From: CAZQFV01 sp964592645
GTDB lineage: Bacteria > Chloroflexota > Chloroflexia > DTKN01
Assembly (NCBI GenBank): GCA_964592645.1
Contig: CAZQFV010000003.1
Span: forward strand, 62,001 to 126,000
Direction of reading: 5' to 3'
DNA length: 64,000 nucleotides
A program made the translations under genes and the position numbers. Below the pieces are notes generated by a model, which had not been told where the DNA came from, did no database searches, and saw only the letters and a list, made by a program, of their open reading frames with translations. Shown here in pieces: positions 1-7,930 of this stretch; the first letter of the stretch is position 1, and the number at the start of each line of letters is the position of its first letter.

Positions 1-1453
1 CCAGGAGGTGCGCGGTGAGGAACATGCCTTCCATCTCCAGGCGGTCGCGCTCCGTGGCCGCCTGGACCGGCCGGGCGCGCCAGGCCAGCAACTGGGCGCA
101 GGCATGGGACAGGCCGGCCCCGCTGCGCTCGATGCCGACATGCTCCCAGAGCAGCTCCTGCAGGCCGACCAGCGCGACGGGCTGCGGCGACGGGTCCACC
201 TCCACCTCGGCCGGCGGCCCCACCACCCGCAGCACCGGGATGGCATCGGGCCCCTCTGCCACCTCCGGCGCGCCCGCCACCGCCGCCTGCACCAGCCGCC
301 GGGAAAAGACCAGTACCTCCAACAGCGAGTTGCTGGCCAGACGGTTGGCGCCGTGCGCCCCGGTGCAGGCCACCTCGCCGCAGGCATAGAGGCCGGGGAC
401 GTTCGTCCGCCCCCACAGGTCCACGCGCACGCCGCCGATCATGTAGTGCGCCGCCGGGGCCACCGGAATCGGCTCTTTAGTTATGTCAATGCCTAGCCCG
501 CGGCAGGTGCGGTAGATGGTCGGGAAACGCAGGCGCACCGTCTCCGGCGGGAGGTGCGTCAGGTCGAGAAAGACGTGCGGCCGGCCGGTACGGCGCATCT
601 CCTGGGTGATGGCCCGGGCGACGACGTCGCGCGGGGCCAGCTCGGCCGCCGGGTGCCGGCCCACCATGAAGCGCTCCCCCTCCTCGTTGCGCAGCACGCC
701 CCCCTCCCCGCGGGCCGCCTCGGTGATCAGGAACGGCGGCGCGCCGGGGTAGTGGAGCGCAGTAGGGTGAAACTGGTAGAACTCCAGGCTCTCCACCTCG
801 GCCCCGGCGCGGTAGGCCAGCGCGACACCGTCGCCGGTGGCCACCGCCGGGTTGGTGGTGTTGCGAAAGAGCCGCCCGGCCCCCCCCGTGGCCAGGACGA
901 CATGGCGCCCCGCCACCTCCCGGCACCGCCCCTGGCGCAGGTCGGTCACGACGACGCCGGCCGCCCGCCCCTCCTGCACCACAATGCGCGTCACCAGGTG
1001 GTTCTGCAGCAGCGTCACCCGCGAGAGGCGGGCCAGCCGGGCCAATGTCAGCTCGATCTCCATGCCGGTGGCGTCACCGCGGGCATGCAGCACGCGGGGC
1101 AGGGAATGGGCCGCCTCGCGCGTCAGGGCTACCTCGCCATGGACGGTGTCGAAATCCACGCCGCGCTCGATGAGGTCGGCGATGCGCGCCGGCCCCTCTT
1201 CCGTGAGCACGCGCACCGCCGCGGGATTGCACAGGTCGGCGCCGGCGGCCAGGGTGTCGCGGAAATGCTGCTCCGGCGAGTCGCCGGGGTCCACCGCCGC
1301 GGCGATGCCCCCCTGGGCATAGCGGGTGTTGCATTCCTCCAGGCCGGCCTTGGTCACCACCAACACCTGGCCATGGGCCTGCGCCAGGAGCGCGGTGTAG
1401 AGGCCGGCAATGCCGGAACCGATGATGATAAAGTCGTAGGTGAAATTCGACAC
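1..1453 (-). CDS. nadB: L-aspartate oxidase, C-terminus cut by window edge
   Basis: Flavoprotein that oxidises L-aspartate to iminoaspartate, the first step of de novo NAD synthesis. I chose the GTG at 1453 because a strong ribosome site (AGGGGGGTGA) lies just upstream and translation opens directly into the FAD-binding Rossmann motif IIIGSGIAGLYTA, followed by the family motif NTRYAQGGIAAAV. Further in, HYMIGGV and NVPGLYACGEVACTGAHGANR are typical NadB active-site and flavin-binding stretches. There are 484 visible codons; the family is about 530 residues, so only the end of the helical C-terminal domain is missing. It lies 52 bp downstream of nadA on the same strand, so the two are probably one transcript; nadC could lie beyond the left edge. 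Identification is secure. Confidence 0.95.
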   Translation of the reverse strand, partial: MSNFTYDFIIIGSGIAGLYTALLAQAHGQVLVVTKAGLEECNTRYAQGGIAAAVDPGDSPEQHFRDTLAAGADLCNPAAVRVLTEEGPARIADLIERGVDFDTVHGEVALTREAAHSLPRVLHARGDATGMEIELTLARLARLSRVTLLQNHLVTRIVVQEGRAAGVVVTDLRQGRCREVAGRHVVLATGGAGRLFRNTTNPAVATGDGVALAYRAGAEVESLEFYQFHPTALHYPGAPPFLITEAARGEGGVLRNEEGERFMVGRHPAAELAPRDVVARAITQEMRRTGRPHVFLDLTHLPPETVRLRFPTIYRTCRGLGIDITKEPIPVAPAAHYMIGGVRVDLWGRTNVPGLYACGEVACTGAHGANRLASNSLLEVLVFSRRLVQAAVAGAPEVAEGPDAIPVLRVVGPPAEVEVDPSPQPVALVGLQELLWEHVGIERSGAGLSHACAQLLAWRARPVQAATERDRLEMEGMFLTAHLL

Positions 1454-1505
1454 CGGTCACCCCCCTGGAAGAGCAGAACGGGCCAACATTTCCCCGTCCC
1501 AACGT

Positions 1506-2414
1506 TCAAACGGCTAGCATCCGCTCCAGCGTCAACAGCGCCCGCCGGCGGACCCTCTCCGGGACGGTCACGACGTGCCGGCCCTTTTCCAGCGCTGCCA
1601 ACAGGTTCTCCAGGGTGATCCGCTTCATGTTCTCACAGACCATGTGCGGCGCCGCCGGGTAGAAGCGCTTGCCGGGGTTCTGTTTCTGCAGCGGATGAAT
1701 GATCCCCACCTCGGTGCCGATGATAAACTCCCCAACCGGGCTCTCCCGCACATGGCGCATCATGCCCGAGGTGCTGAGGACATGGTCCGCCACGGCCGCC
1801 ACCTCCGGCCGGCACTCCGGATGAACCAGCAGCTCCGCGCCCGGGTGCGCGCTCCGGGCCGCCTGCACCTCCTCCAGCGTCAGCCGCTCGTGGACGATAC
1901 AGAAGCCGGGCCAGAGGATGATCTCCTTCCCGGTCTGGGTGGAGATATAGTGCCCCAGGTTCTTGTCGGGGACACAGAGGACCCGCTCCTGGGCCAGCGA
2001 TTCGACAATGCGCACGCCGTTGGCCGAGGTGCAGCAGATGTCGCTCTCGGCCTTGACCGCGGCCGAGGTGTTGACGTAGCAGCAGACGGCCGCGCCGGGG
2101 AGCTGCTGTCTCCGGGCGCGCACGGCCTCGGCCGTGGCCATAGCCGCCATCGGGCACCGGGCCCGCAGCGAGGGGATCAGCACCGTCTTGCCGGGGTTGA
2201 GGATGGCCGCGCTCTCGGCCATAAAGTCCACCCCGCAGAAGACGATCAGGGAGCGATCGACCCGCGTCACCTGCCGGGCCAGCTCCAGGGAGTCGCCGAC
2301 AAAGTCGGCCAGGTCCTGGATCTCGGGACGCTGGTAGTTGTGCGCCAGGATGACGGCGTCGCGCTCCCGGCGCAGTCGGTCGATACGGGCAACCATCTCG
2401 GCATCTGTGGGCAT
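1506..2414 (-). CDS. nadA: Quinolinate synthase
   Basis: Condenses iminoaspartate from NadB with dihydroxyacetone phosphate to give quinolinate in the cytoplasm. The protein has 302 residues, normal for the family. The three cysteines expected to hold the [4Fe-4S] cluster are visible as RCPMA (Cys87), GFCIVHE (Cys172) and HMVCEN (Cys260), with the spacing found in characterised NadA enzymes. AHNYQ near residue 24 and GDSLELAR near 40 are substrate-binding motifs. The ATG at 2414 follows GGAGGATCCT, a good ribosome site. It is the first gene of a nadA-nadB transcript driven by the promoter at 2464-2492. Confidence 0.97.
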   Translation of the reverse strand: MPTDAEMVARIDRLRRERDAVILAHNYQRPEIQDLADFVGDSLELARQVTRVDRSLIVFCGVDFMAESAAILNPGKTVLIPSLRARCPMAAMATAEAVRARRQQLPGAAVCCYVNTSAAVKAESDICCTSANGVRIVESLAQERVLCVPDKNLGHYISTQTGKEIILWPGFCIVHERLTLEEVQAARSAHPGAELLVHPECRPEVAAVADHVLSTSGMMRHVRESPVGEFIIGTEVGIIHPLQKQNPGKRFYPAAPHMVCENMKRITLENLLAALEKGRHVVTVPERVRRRALLTLERMLAV

Positions 2415-2463
2415 AGGATCCTCCGCCTTCTGGCGCTATAAGTGTACAAAAGACGCTTTCTCC

Positions 2464-2492
2464 ATATTACCACGAGAACGGCCAGGAGTCAA
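2464..2492 (-). promoter_or_regulatory. Promoter of nadA-nadB
   Basis: On the minus strand TTGACT (2492-2487) and TAATAT (2469-2464) are separated by 17 bp. It sits about 50 bp before the nadA start and is divergent from the promoter at 2514-2542. Confidence 0.7.
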
Positions 2493-2513
2493 GAAAGTGC
2501 AAAATCCCACAGC

Positions 2514-2542
2514 TTGCGCCGGCCTTTTTTCTGTGCTATACT
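2514..2542 (+). promoter_or_regulatory. Promoter before the zinc-ribbon gene
   Basis: TTGCGC (2514-2519) and TATACT (2537-2542) are 17 bp apart. The predicted transcript carries a leader of about 160 nt before the ATG at 2708, and that leader includes the inverted repeat at 2624-2682. Confidence 0.65.
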
Positions 2543-2623
2543 GCCGGGCAAGAGCGAGTCGGCAGGTCGGCGCACGCGGACTTGGGCTTCAAGGTAGTGT
2601 AGCGAGCTATGCAGGAGTCAGCA

Positions 2624-2682
2624 AGTCATCTCATAAACCAGAGGCCCCAAGGCGCCAAGGTTCTGTGGTGATTGAGATGACT
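2624..2682. repeat. Dispersed inverted repeat, copy A
   Basis: Arms AGTCATCTCA (2624-2633) and TGAGATGACT (2673-2682) are a perfect 10-bp inverted repeat enclosing a core with CCCCAAGGCGCCAAGG. The same layout (CATCTCA, then ACCA..., AAGGCGC, then a TGTGGT-type stretch and GAGATGACT) recurs at 58436-58540, and a partial copy lies at 33441-33470. It could be a mobile or REP-like element, or an RNA hairpin in the leader of the next gene. Confidence 0.6.
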
Positions 2683-2707
2683 TCTATAGCGGAGCGGGGA
2701 CGTCTCC

Positions 2708-3406
2708 ATGCGTGAAGTGGAACGCCTCTATCAACTGCAGGAGCTCGACGAGGGCATCGCCCTCTACGAGCGCAAGATGCAGGAATGGGCCGGCCGGCTG
2801 CAGCGAGTGCACCGCCGCCTGGCCGAGGTCCGGCAGGCGCACCAGGCAGGGGAAGAGGCCGCGCGCGAGCGCTCGGTCCGCCTGCGCCAGGCCGAGAGCG
2901 CCCTCTGGGAGCAGGAAACCTTCCTCAAAGAGCTGGAGAAGCGCCTCTACAGCGACACGATCCGCTCCGAGCGCGAGGCCCAGGCCGTCCAGGCCCAGAT
3001 CGAGCAGGCTCGCCAGCGCAAAGGCGCCCTGGAGGACGAGGCCCTGGCCCTGATGGAGGAGAACGAGCAGCAGCGCCGCGCTCTCGATGCGCTGATCGTC
3101 GAAGAGGAGCGCTGCTTCCAGGAGTACGAAGCCCTGGCCCGGGAGACGGCGGCCCAGGAAAAAGGCCTACAGGAACAGGTTGAGCCCCTGCGCGCCGCGC
3201 GAGCCGAGCTCATCAAGACGATACCGGCCGCCATCCTGCCCCTTTACGAGCAGGCCCGGCGGACCCACGGCAAGGCCGTCGTCCGGGTGCTCAACAACAC
3301 CTGCGAGGGCTGCCGCCTGGAGGTGCCGCTGCTCGTGCGCAAGGCGGCCACCGGCGGGGAGATTGTCCGCTGCCCGAACTGCGGGCGGATCCTCCTGAAC
3401 TCCTGA
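2708..3406 (+). CDS. Coiled-coil protein with C4 zinc ribbon (COG1579 type)
   Basis: Product of 232 residues. Residues 1 to about 175 are an almost uninterrupted charged heptad-type coiled coil rich in Glu, Arg and Gln. The C-terminus is a C4 zinc ribbon: CEGC (Cys199, Cys202) and CPNC (Cys222, Cys225). This two-part layout is that of the COG1579/CT398-like family, which forms long hairpins and is proposed to bind nucleic acid or protein partners; its exact role is not established. The ATG at 2708 is the first start in this frame and follows GGGGACGTCTCC, a weak ribosome site. It stands alone under its own promoter and converges on the next gene. Confidence 0.85.
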   Translation: MREVERLYQLQELDEGIALYERKMQEWAGRLQRVHRRLAEVRQAHQAGEEAARERSVRLRQAESALWEQETFLKELEKRLYSDTIRSEREAQAVQAQIEQARQRKGALEDEALALMEENEQQRRALDALIVEEERCFQEYEALARETAAQEKGLQEQVEPLRAARAELIKTIPAAILPLYEQARRTHGKAVVRVLNNTCEGCRLEVPLLVRKAATGGEIVRCPNCGRILLNS

Positions 3407-3478
3407 CCGGGCACGAGACGGCCGATCCGCCGACCGGCGCCCGCGCCCGGGGCCGCCCGCGTATGCCGCCGGCCGACC

Positions 3479-4309
3479 TCACCCTCCCACCCGATAGCGC
3501 AGCCACGACAGCAGGGCCATCTCTGCCACGGCGGCGATCCCTCCCCAAAACAGGAACGGCGTGACCTCCCAGGCGCTGGCCACCAACTCTCGCCCCCGGA
3601 CGCGGGTGAGAAAGAGGAGGGCGTTGCCGGCCCACAGCAGCAGCACCGCCCCGCCGACCGAAAGGACAACCAGCGGAAGGTACAGCGCCGGCCGGCCGCT
3701 CCAGAGCGCCAGTCCCCCCAGCGCCCCTACGCCGATCAGCCCCAGGAGGTCGGCCCGGTGGGGCACGATGCGCCGCTCCCGCTGCCGGTTGGCAAAGGCC
3801 AGGTTGACGACCCACAGGAAGAGGACGCCGCTGACCAGCCCCAGGGCCAGCCCCGAGGCCAGGCGCAGGGCGTTGTGCGGGGGATAGACCTGCCACCCGA
3901 ACCAGTCCAGGGCCACCGAGTTGAGCACGTCGACGCCGAAGAAGAGCAGGGCGGCGACCAGGAGCCCCCAGAAGGCGCGGAGCGGCCGGCCGGCGGCCCG
4001 CCAGCGGCCCCGCGCCAAGAGGTAACCCACCCCCAGGAGCACGCCCAGGTAGGTGCCGCTGTCGCGGGCGCACAGCGGCAACGCCTGAGCCCCAAAGAGG
4101 AGCAGGTGCTCGGCCCTTTGGGTGCATAGGCCGTGGACCGCCGCCCAGACCTTGTCGGAGAGCGTCCCCGGGAAAAGGAAAAGGGCTGCCAGGACCAGGA
4201 GCCACCACACCAGGACGCCCTGCAGGAAGAACTCGCCCTGCCGGCGAGTCCGGCGGGCAGCAACCTGCTGCCGAGCTTGCTCCAGGATTTCTTCCTCACG
4301 GCGCGGCAC
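3479..4309 (-). CDS. DUF2085-like membrane protein
   Basis: Polytopic membrane protein of about 276 residues with seven or so hydrophobic helices. The stretch CTQRAEHLLLFG...LPLCARDSGTYLG resembles the signature of DUF2085 proteins (a Cys-containing motif followed by LCAR and GxYLG); the family has no known function. The start is uncertain. GTG at 4309 has a weak GGGGTG site; GTG at 4330 would overlap the ccdA stop codon. Either way it is translationally linked to ccdA, immediately upstream on the same strand. The link to a thiol-redox membrane protein and the conserved cysteines suggest, but do not show, a role in envelope redox or metal handling. Confidence 0.7.
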   Translation of the reverse strand: MPRREEEILEQARQQVAARRTRRQGEFFLQGVLVWWLLVLAALFLFPGTLSDKVWAAVHGLCTQRAEHLLLFGAQALPLCARDSGTYLGVLLGVGYLLARGRWRAAGRPLRAFWGLLVAALLFFGVDVLNSVALDWFGWQVYPPHNALRLASGLALGLVSGVLFLWVVNLAFANRQRERRIVPHRADLLGLIGVGALGGLALWSGRPALYLPLVVLSVGGAVLLLWAGNALLFLTRVRGRELVASAWEVTPFLFWGGIAAVAEMALLSWLRYRVGG

Positions 4310-4320
4310 AGCACACCCCG

Positions 4321-5115
4321 CTAGAACCACCCCGGCATCCAGGCCAGCAGACGCAGCCGGCCGAAGAAGACGGCCAGCCCGATGGCGATCAGGAGCAACC
4401 CGCTGGCGATGGCGACGGCCCGGCGGTAACGCGTCATCCACCGGACGAAGCGCGCCGCCCGGTCGAGCAAGAAGCCCATCACCAAGAAGGGCACTCCCAG
4501 GCCGAGGGAGTAGAGCACCAGGAGCCAGACCATCAGCACCGGCGCGGTAGTGCTGGTGCCCAGGAAGAGGATCCCGGCCAGCGGCGCGGACACGCAGGGG
4601 GTCCAGCCCACGGCGAAGGTAAGTCCCACCAGGAAGGAGGAAAAGAACCCGAAGCGCCGGCTGATCTGCACGTTCAACTGTTTATCCAGGTCAAAGAGCC
4701 TGATGCGCAGCACCCCCATCGTATGCAGACCAAAGAGCACCAGGAAGATGCCGGCCACCTTCTGTAGGAGCTCCAGATAGGTGAGAGGGGGCTTGTCCGG
4801 CCAGGCCAGGGCCCGGGCCGGCCAGCCCTCTCCCAGCCAAGCGGCCGGCGCCAGGAGCGGGTTGAAGAGCAGCCCGACGAACGAGAGCAAGACGACAAAG
4901 ACGACGCTAAAGCCCAGGACAAAGGCCAGGGCGTGGAAGAAGGCGTACCAGCGGCGCACCGTCATCTGGGGGCGGATGGCCGTGCCGGTGATATAGCCCA
5001 GGAAAGAGGGGACCAGCGGCAGGACACAGGGGGAGACAAACGAGATCAGGCCGGCCGCGAGCGCGGCGAGGGAGGCGAGGAAGAAGGAAGCCTGGAAGAA
5101 GGATGTCGAATCCAT
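4321..5115 (-). CDS. ccdA: CcdA-family thiol-disulfide transporter
   Basis: Inner-membrane protein of 264 residues that passes electrons from cytoplasmic thioredoxin to periplasmic or extracellular thiol proteins, for example in cytochrome c maturation. The two redox cysteines of the family are present: SPCVLPLVPS (Cys30) in the first helix and GWTPC (Cys164) in the fourth. About six to seven transmembrane helices are predicted. The ATG at 5115 follows TCGGAGCGGTTT and opens directly into the first helix; longer in-frame starts add a non-hydrophobic extension. No thioredoxin-like partner (ResA, CcsX) is adjacent; the downstream neighbour is the DUF2085-like gene. Confidence 0.88.
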   Translation of the reverse strand: MDSTSFFQASFFLASLAALAAGLISFVSPCVLPLVPSFLGYITGTAIRPQMTVRRWYAFFHALAFVLGFSVVFVVLLSFVGLLFNPLLAPAAWLGEGWPARALAWPDKPPLTYLELLQKVAGIFLVLFGLHTMGVLRIRLFDLDKQLNVQISRRFGFFSSFLVGLTFAVGWTPCVSAPLAGILFLGTSTTAPVLMVWLLVLYSLGLGVPFLVMGFLLDRAARFVRWMTRYRRAVAIASGLLLIAIGLAVFFGRLRLLAWMPGWF

Positions 5116-5162
5116 AAACCGCTCCGAGCGCGAAACATGATGCGCGAAACGTGAACGGCTGT

Positions 5163-5191
5163 ATTGTAGCCGAAGTGGAGCCGGGGCGCAA
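5163..5191 (-). promoter_or_regulatory. Promoter of ccdA
   Basis: Minus-strand TTGCGC (5191-5186) and TACAAT (5168-5163) with 17 bp spacing, 48 bp before the ATG. Confidence 0.65.
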
Positions 5192-5210
5192 GTGGGAAAA
5201 AACGGACAAG

Positions 5211-5230
5211 CCGGGGCTTCAAGCCCCCGG
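5211..5230. repeat. Palindrome in the divergent spacer
   Basis: GGGGCTT (5213-5219) and AAGCCCC (5221-5227) form a hairpin around a single base. It lies between the ccdA promoter and the promoter at 5385. The rest of 5192-5384 shows no coding signal to me. Confidence 0.4.
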
Positions 5231-5384
5231 CCCGGGCCCGGCCCGCGCCCGCAAACCCGGCTACCCCATGGGGTGTCAGGCCCAGTGGGGTTCGGCCACC
5301 GGTTTGAACAGGCCGGGACCGGGCCGTTCGTGCGGCCCAGACACGACCTTGAAAAAGCCCTGTGGACAAGCCTGCAAGGGTGAT

Positions 5385-5413
5385 TTGACAACCGGGCACA
5401 GTCTCCCTATAAT
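5385..5413 (+). promoter_or_regulatory. Fully consensus promoter of the leader and importer operon
   Basis: TTGACA (5385-5390) and TATAAT (5408-5413) match the sigma70 consensus at all 12 positions with 17 bp spacing. Transcription should begin near 5420, giving a 300-nt leader before the TTG start at 5720. Confidence 0.85.
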
Positions 5414-5419
5414 AGCCGG

Positions 5420-5719
5420 TGCATTGACCGGTTGTGCTTTACGGTGCAGGAGAAAGCAATGTTTCGGCAGATGTGGAGGGTCCATAGCCGGGTTTGAGGC
5501 GAACGGACTGGCACCAGTTGGTGCCAGTGGCACCGGCAGCATCTGACGCGCATAGTTGGGCCAGTGGCCCGACCGCGACTCTGCTCTGACCCGGCAAATC
5601 GGGGGCTCGCGCCCCCATGTCAGGATGGATAACGGCCTGACCTCCAGGAGCCGCCGGCGAACAGCAGCGCGGGCGGCTCCTTTCCTTTTGGCGGGACAAT
5701 TCCGCAAAGGAGGTTAGGC
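5420..5719 (+). ncRNA. Structured leader RNA with intrinsic terminator: candidate riboswitch or attenuator
   Basis: There is no convincing reading frame here. In order: CCGGT/ACCGG hairpin near the 5' end (5416-5431); a perfect 22-bp palindrome with 10-bp arms (5507-5528) whose right half can pair instead with GGCACC at 5529-5534; GGGCC/GGCCC (5558-5570); GGGGGC/GCCCCC (5601-5616); TCTGAC (5585-5590) able to pair with GTCAGG (5619-5624), which can instead pair with CCTGAC (5636-5641). Last is a 9-10 bp GC-rich hairpin, GGAGCCGCC (5647-5655) with GGCGGCTCC (5672-5680), followed by TTTCCTTTT. I could not match it to TPP, cobalamin, SAM, T-box or other riboswitch consensus elements that I know. 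Confidence 0.6.
5646..5689 (+). terminator. Intrinsic terminator inside the leader
   Basis: AGGAGCCGCC and GGCGGCTCCT form a 10-bp stem followed by TTTCCTTTT. It lies only 31 nt before the start codon at 5720 and there is no upstream gene on this strand, so it fits attenuation rather than gene-end termination. Confidence 0.7.
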
Positions 5720-6541
5720 TTGGCAACCACGGCAAATCCCGCAGGGCAGTCCCGGCAAGGGCTGCCCTCCACCACGGCCGGCGACTTGACGATTGCGGTC
5801 GCAGCCAAATGGTCCTCCTTCCCCGGGCGGCTACATTGGGCGCTTGCGCACGATTTTGCTATCGCCTATGCGCCTGACCCCCAGGCGCTAGATTCCCTTC
5901 CCCGGCATGTGGCCCACTTTCGCGCCGTGGGGATCCCGGTGCGCTACCACGGTTTCTTTCCCGGCTATGAGATGGGCCATCCCGACCCTGCGCTGGCAGA
6001 ACGCGGGTTGCGCCTGCACATAGCCTCGGTGGAAGCGCTGGCCGCCCCCGATCCGGCCATCCTCACCGTGCATGTGGGGCTGGATTGGCAGGCCCCGCTC
6101 GACCCCGGCCGCGTCGTAGAGAACCTAGGCCGGCTGGCCGCGCGCGGGCGCGAGCTCGGCGTTACGGTCGCCTTGGAAAACCTGCGCCGCGGACCGGCCA
6201 GCAGTCCGGCGGATATCGCCGCCTGGGCCCGGGCCGCCGACGCCATGCTGACGCTGGACGTCGGCCACGCCTTCGGATGCGCCCCCGTGCTGAGCGGGAT
6301 GCTCACGATCCACGACGTCGTCGAACTCTTTGCCGACCGCCTGGTGGAGGTCCACATATATGAGCGAGAAACCGACCGCCACTATCCGCCTCAGGACATA
6401 GCCATGCTCGGCCCGGTCATCGATCGACTGCTGACCACCTCCTGCCGCTGGTGGACGATCGAGCTGGACGACGAGGAGGAAGTGTTGGCCACCAGAGCGC
6501 TGTTGCGGACATACCTGGAGACTGCGCAGACTGCCGGGTAA
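5720..6541 (+). CDS. Sugar-phosphate isomerase/epimerase-like TIM barrel
   Basis: Product of 273 residues in the AP-endonuclease 2/xylose-isomerase-like TIM-barrel superfamily. Likely metal ligands fall at the usual barrel strands: Glu in VALENL, Asp and His in LDVGHAFG, His in EVHIYE and Glu in TIELDD. The start is TTG at 5720, set by a very strong ribosome site (AAAGGAGG, 5706-5713) with 6-nt spacing; there is no competing ATG nearby. The first 25 residues are poorly conserved. It heads an operon with a complete ABC importer. The substrate cannot be read from sequence; members act on sugars, sugar phosphates or related polyols, and the transporter next door belongs to a class that includes hexose-phosphate importers. 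Confidence 0.75.
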   Translation: MATTANPAGQSRQGLPSTTAGDLTIAVAAKWSSFPGRLHWALAHDFAIAYAPDPQALDSLPRHVAHFRAVGIPVRYHGFFPGYEMGHPDPALAERGLRLHIASVEALAAPDPAILTVHVGLDWQAPLDPGRVVENLGRLAARGRELGVTVALENLRRGPASSPADIAAWARAADAMLTLDVGHAFGCAPVLSGMLTIHDVVELFADRLVEVHIYERETDRHYPPQDIAMLGPVIDRLLTTSCRWWTIELDDEEEVLATRALLRTYLETAQTAG

Positions 6542-6682
6542 ATTGCTGACCCGACCGGCAAACAGCAGGTATGTCGAAAGGAGGTGTGCGCCGGGAAAGT
6601 TGCGGATCGGATTGCCGGCCCCTGCAAGCCAGGCGCGCCGGACGTAGCGGAATCGTCATCGGAAAAAGAAAGTGAGGGAAAA

Positions 6683-7747
6683 ATGAACGGCCGTACTCGT
6701 TGGATCCTGCATGTCTTGATACTGCTGGCATTTGGCATGCCGCTCCTAGGCGCATGTGGGCCCACCCCCAGCGCCACGCCCGTTGTGCCTCCCACAGCGG
6801 GAACCGAACTACAGCCAGACGCCGAAAAGGTCTTGAGTATGTATGTGGCCTACGGCAACCCCGAAATGATCGCCGAGGAGTTTACCAAAGCGACAGGAAT
6901 TCGGGTGGAGTTGCTGACTATGTCTTCCGGCGAGGTGTTGACCCGCCTGCAAGCGGAAAAGACCAACCCGCAGACCGACATCTGGTTCGGCGGCGGTTCG
7001 GACGCCTTTATCCAAGCCGCGAAAGAAGGCCTGATCGTGGCCTACAAATCGCCCAACGCCGCGAACGTCTATCCCGCCTTTCGCGACACAGAGGGCTACT
7101 GGACGGGGGTCTCGCTGGTGGTCGTGGGCTTTCTGGTCAATAACGACCGCTTGCAGGCCAAGGGTCTGCCGATGCCGACAAAGTGGGCCGACCTGGCCAA
7201 CCCCATCTACAAGGACGAACTGACGGCCTCGGATCCCAATACCTCGGGCACGGCCTATACCAGCGTATCGGGCATCCTGCAAATGCTGGGCGAGCAGGAA
7301 GGGTGGGCCTTCCTGGACCAACTGTATGCCAACATCCCCTTCCTGGAAAAGAGCGGCTCGGCCCCGGGGCAGAAAACGCTGGCCGGGGAGTATGCCATCG
7401 GGATCGTTCCCGACCCCCACAATGCGCTCCTCAACAACCCCAATGCGCCCCTGACGAGTGTCTTTCCAACCGACGGCGTACTGGCCTGGCCCTCACCGGT
7501 AGCCATCGTCGCCGGGGCCAGGCACCCCAACAACGCGCGCATCTTTGTCGACTGGTGTCTGTCGCCCGAAGGGCAGCAGGTGCTTATGCGGGCCAGCCCG
7601 CGGGTGCCGACGACCGACGTGGAGACAATCGCCGGGGTGCCCAGCCTGGGTGAGCTGAACCTGGTGGCCTACGACCACATCAAGTGGGGCGCCGAGCGCG
7701 AACGGGTCCTTGAAGAGTTCAAACGGCGCTATCCCCAGTACCAGTAG
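6683..7747 (+). CDS. ABC importer substrate-binding lipoprotein, AfuA/FbpA-like
   Basis: Product of 354 residues with a lipoprotein signal: hydrophobic helix at residues 7-22 and lipobox LGAC with Cys25, followed by a Pro/Thr-rich linker. The mature part is a periplasmic-binding-protein fold of the iron/2-aminoethylphosphonate/hexose-phosphate cluster (QTDIWFGGGSDAF, GFLVNNDRL). The ATG at 6683 follows GTGAGGGAAAA and starts the signal peptide; a longer in-frame GTG at 6584 would put 33 hydrophilic residues before it. No Tyr-Tyr iron-binding pair typical of ferric-binding proteins is obvious, so iron is not assured. First of three transporter genes. Confidence 0.85.
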   Translation: MNGRTRWILHVLILLAFGMPLLGACGPTPSATPVVPPTAGTELQPDAEKVLSMYVAYGNPEMIAEEFTKATGIRVELLTMSSGEVLTRLQAEKTNPQTDIWFGGGSDAFIQAAKEGLIVAYKSPNAANVYPAFRDTEGYWTGVSLVVVGFLVNNDRLQAKGLPMPTKWADLANPIYKDELTASDPNTSGTAYTSVSGILQMLGEQEGWAFLDQLYANIPFLEKSGSAPGQKTLAGEYAIGIVPDPHNALLNNPNAPLTSVFPTDGVLAWPSPVAIVAGARHPNNARIFVDWCLSPEGQQVLMRASPRVPTTDVETIAGVPSLGELNLVAYDHIKWGAERERVLEEFKRRYPQYQ

Positions 7748-7765
7748 AGAGCGGTCGGGTTCCAG

Positions 7766-7904
7766 AAGATGCAAGCCCTTCGGGGGCCGCGTGCCGGCCC
7801 TTCCAGGGCGCGCCGGAAGTACAAAGTCCCCGCCGGGGGCCTCGGAGTTGGGCCGGTCCACCTCCGAGGGGCTTGCATCTTGGCCGGATCTTTCGGGATC
7901 CGGC
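7766..7904 (+). repeat. Long intercistronic stem-loop
   Basis: Positions 7766-7785 pair with 7862-7881 over 20 bp (13 perfect Watson-Crick pairs, AAGATGCAAGCCC with GGGCTTGCATCTT, then 7 more including two wobbles). A second hairpin follows, GCCGGATC (7883-7890) with GATCCGGC (7897-7904). It lies exactly between the binding-protein and permease genes, where stem-loops often protect the upstream mRNA from 3' decay. Confidence 0.65.
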
Positions 7905-7930
7905 GGAGCCGCCCGTCGGAGGACGATCCT

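Noticed and set aside
554..1618. Long plus-strand open frame opposite nadB
   Set aside because: Its translation is low-complexity Arg/Gly/His-rich and has no family features; the minus strand reads as clean NadB.
5420..5719. T-box or cobalamin riboswitch identity for the leader
   Set aside because: TGGCACCGGC resembles the T-box antiterminator bulge, but the Stem I elements and the full 14-nt T-box are missing, and no B12-box is present.
6577..6682. GTG start at 6584 next to an AAAGGAGG site, or a short leader peptide before the binding-protein gene
   Set aside because: The GTG directly abuts the site, the 33 added residues would precede a signal peptide, and short frames here have no sensible spacing. 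The site itself is odd and may be relict.
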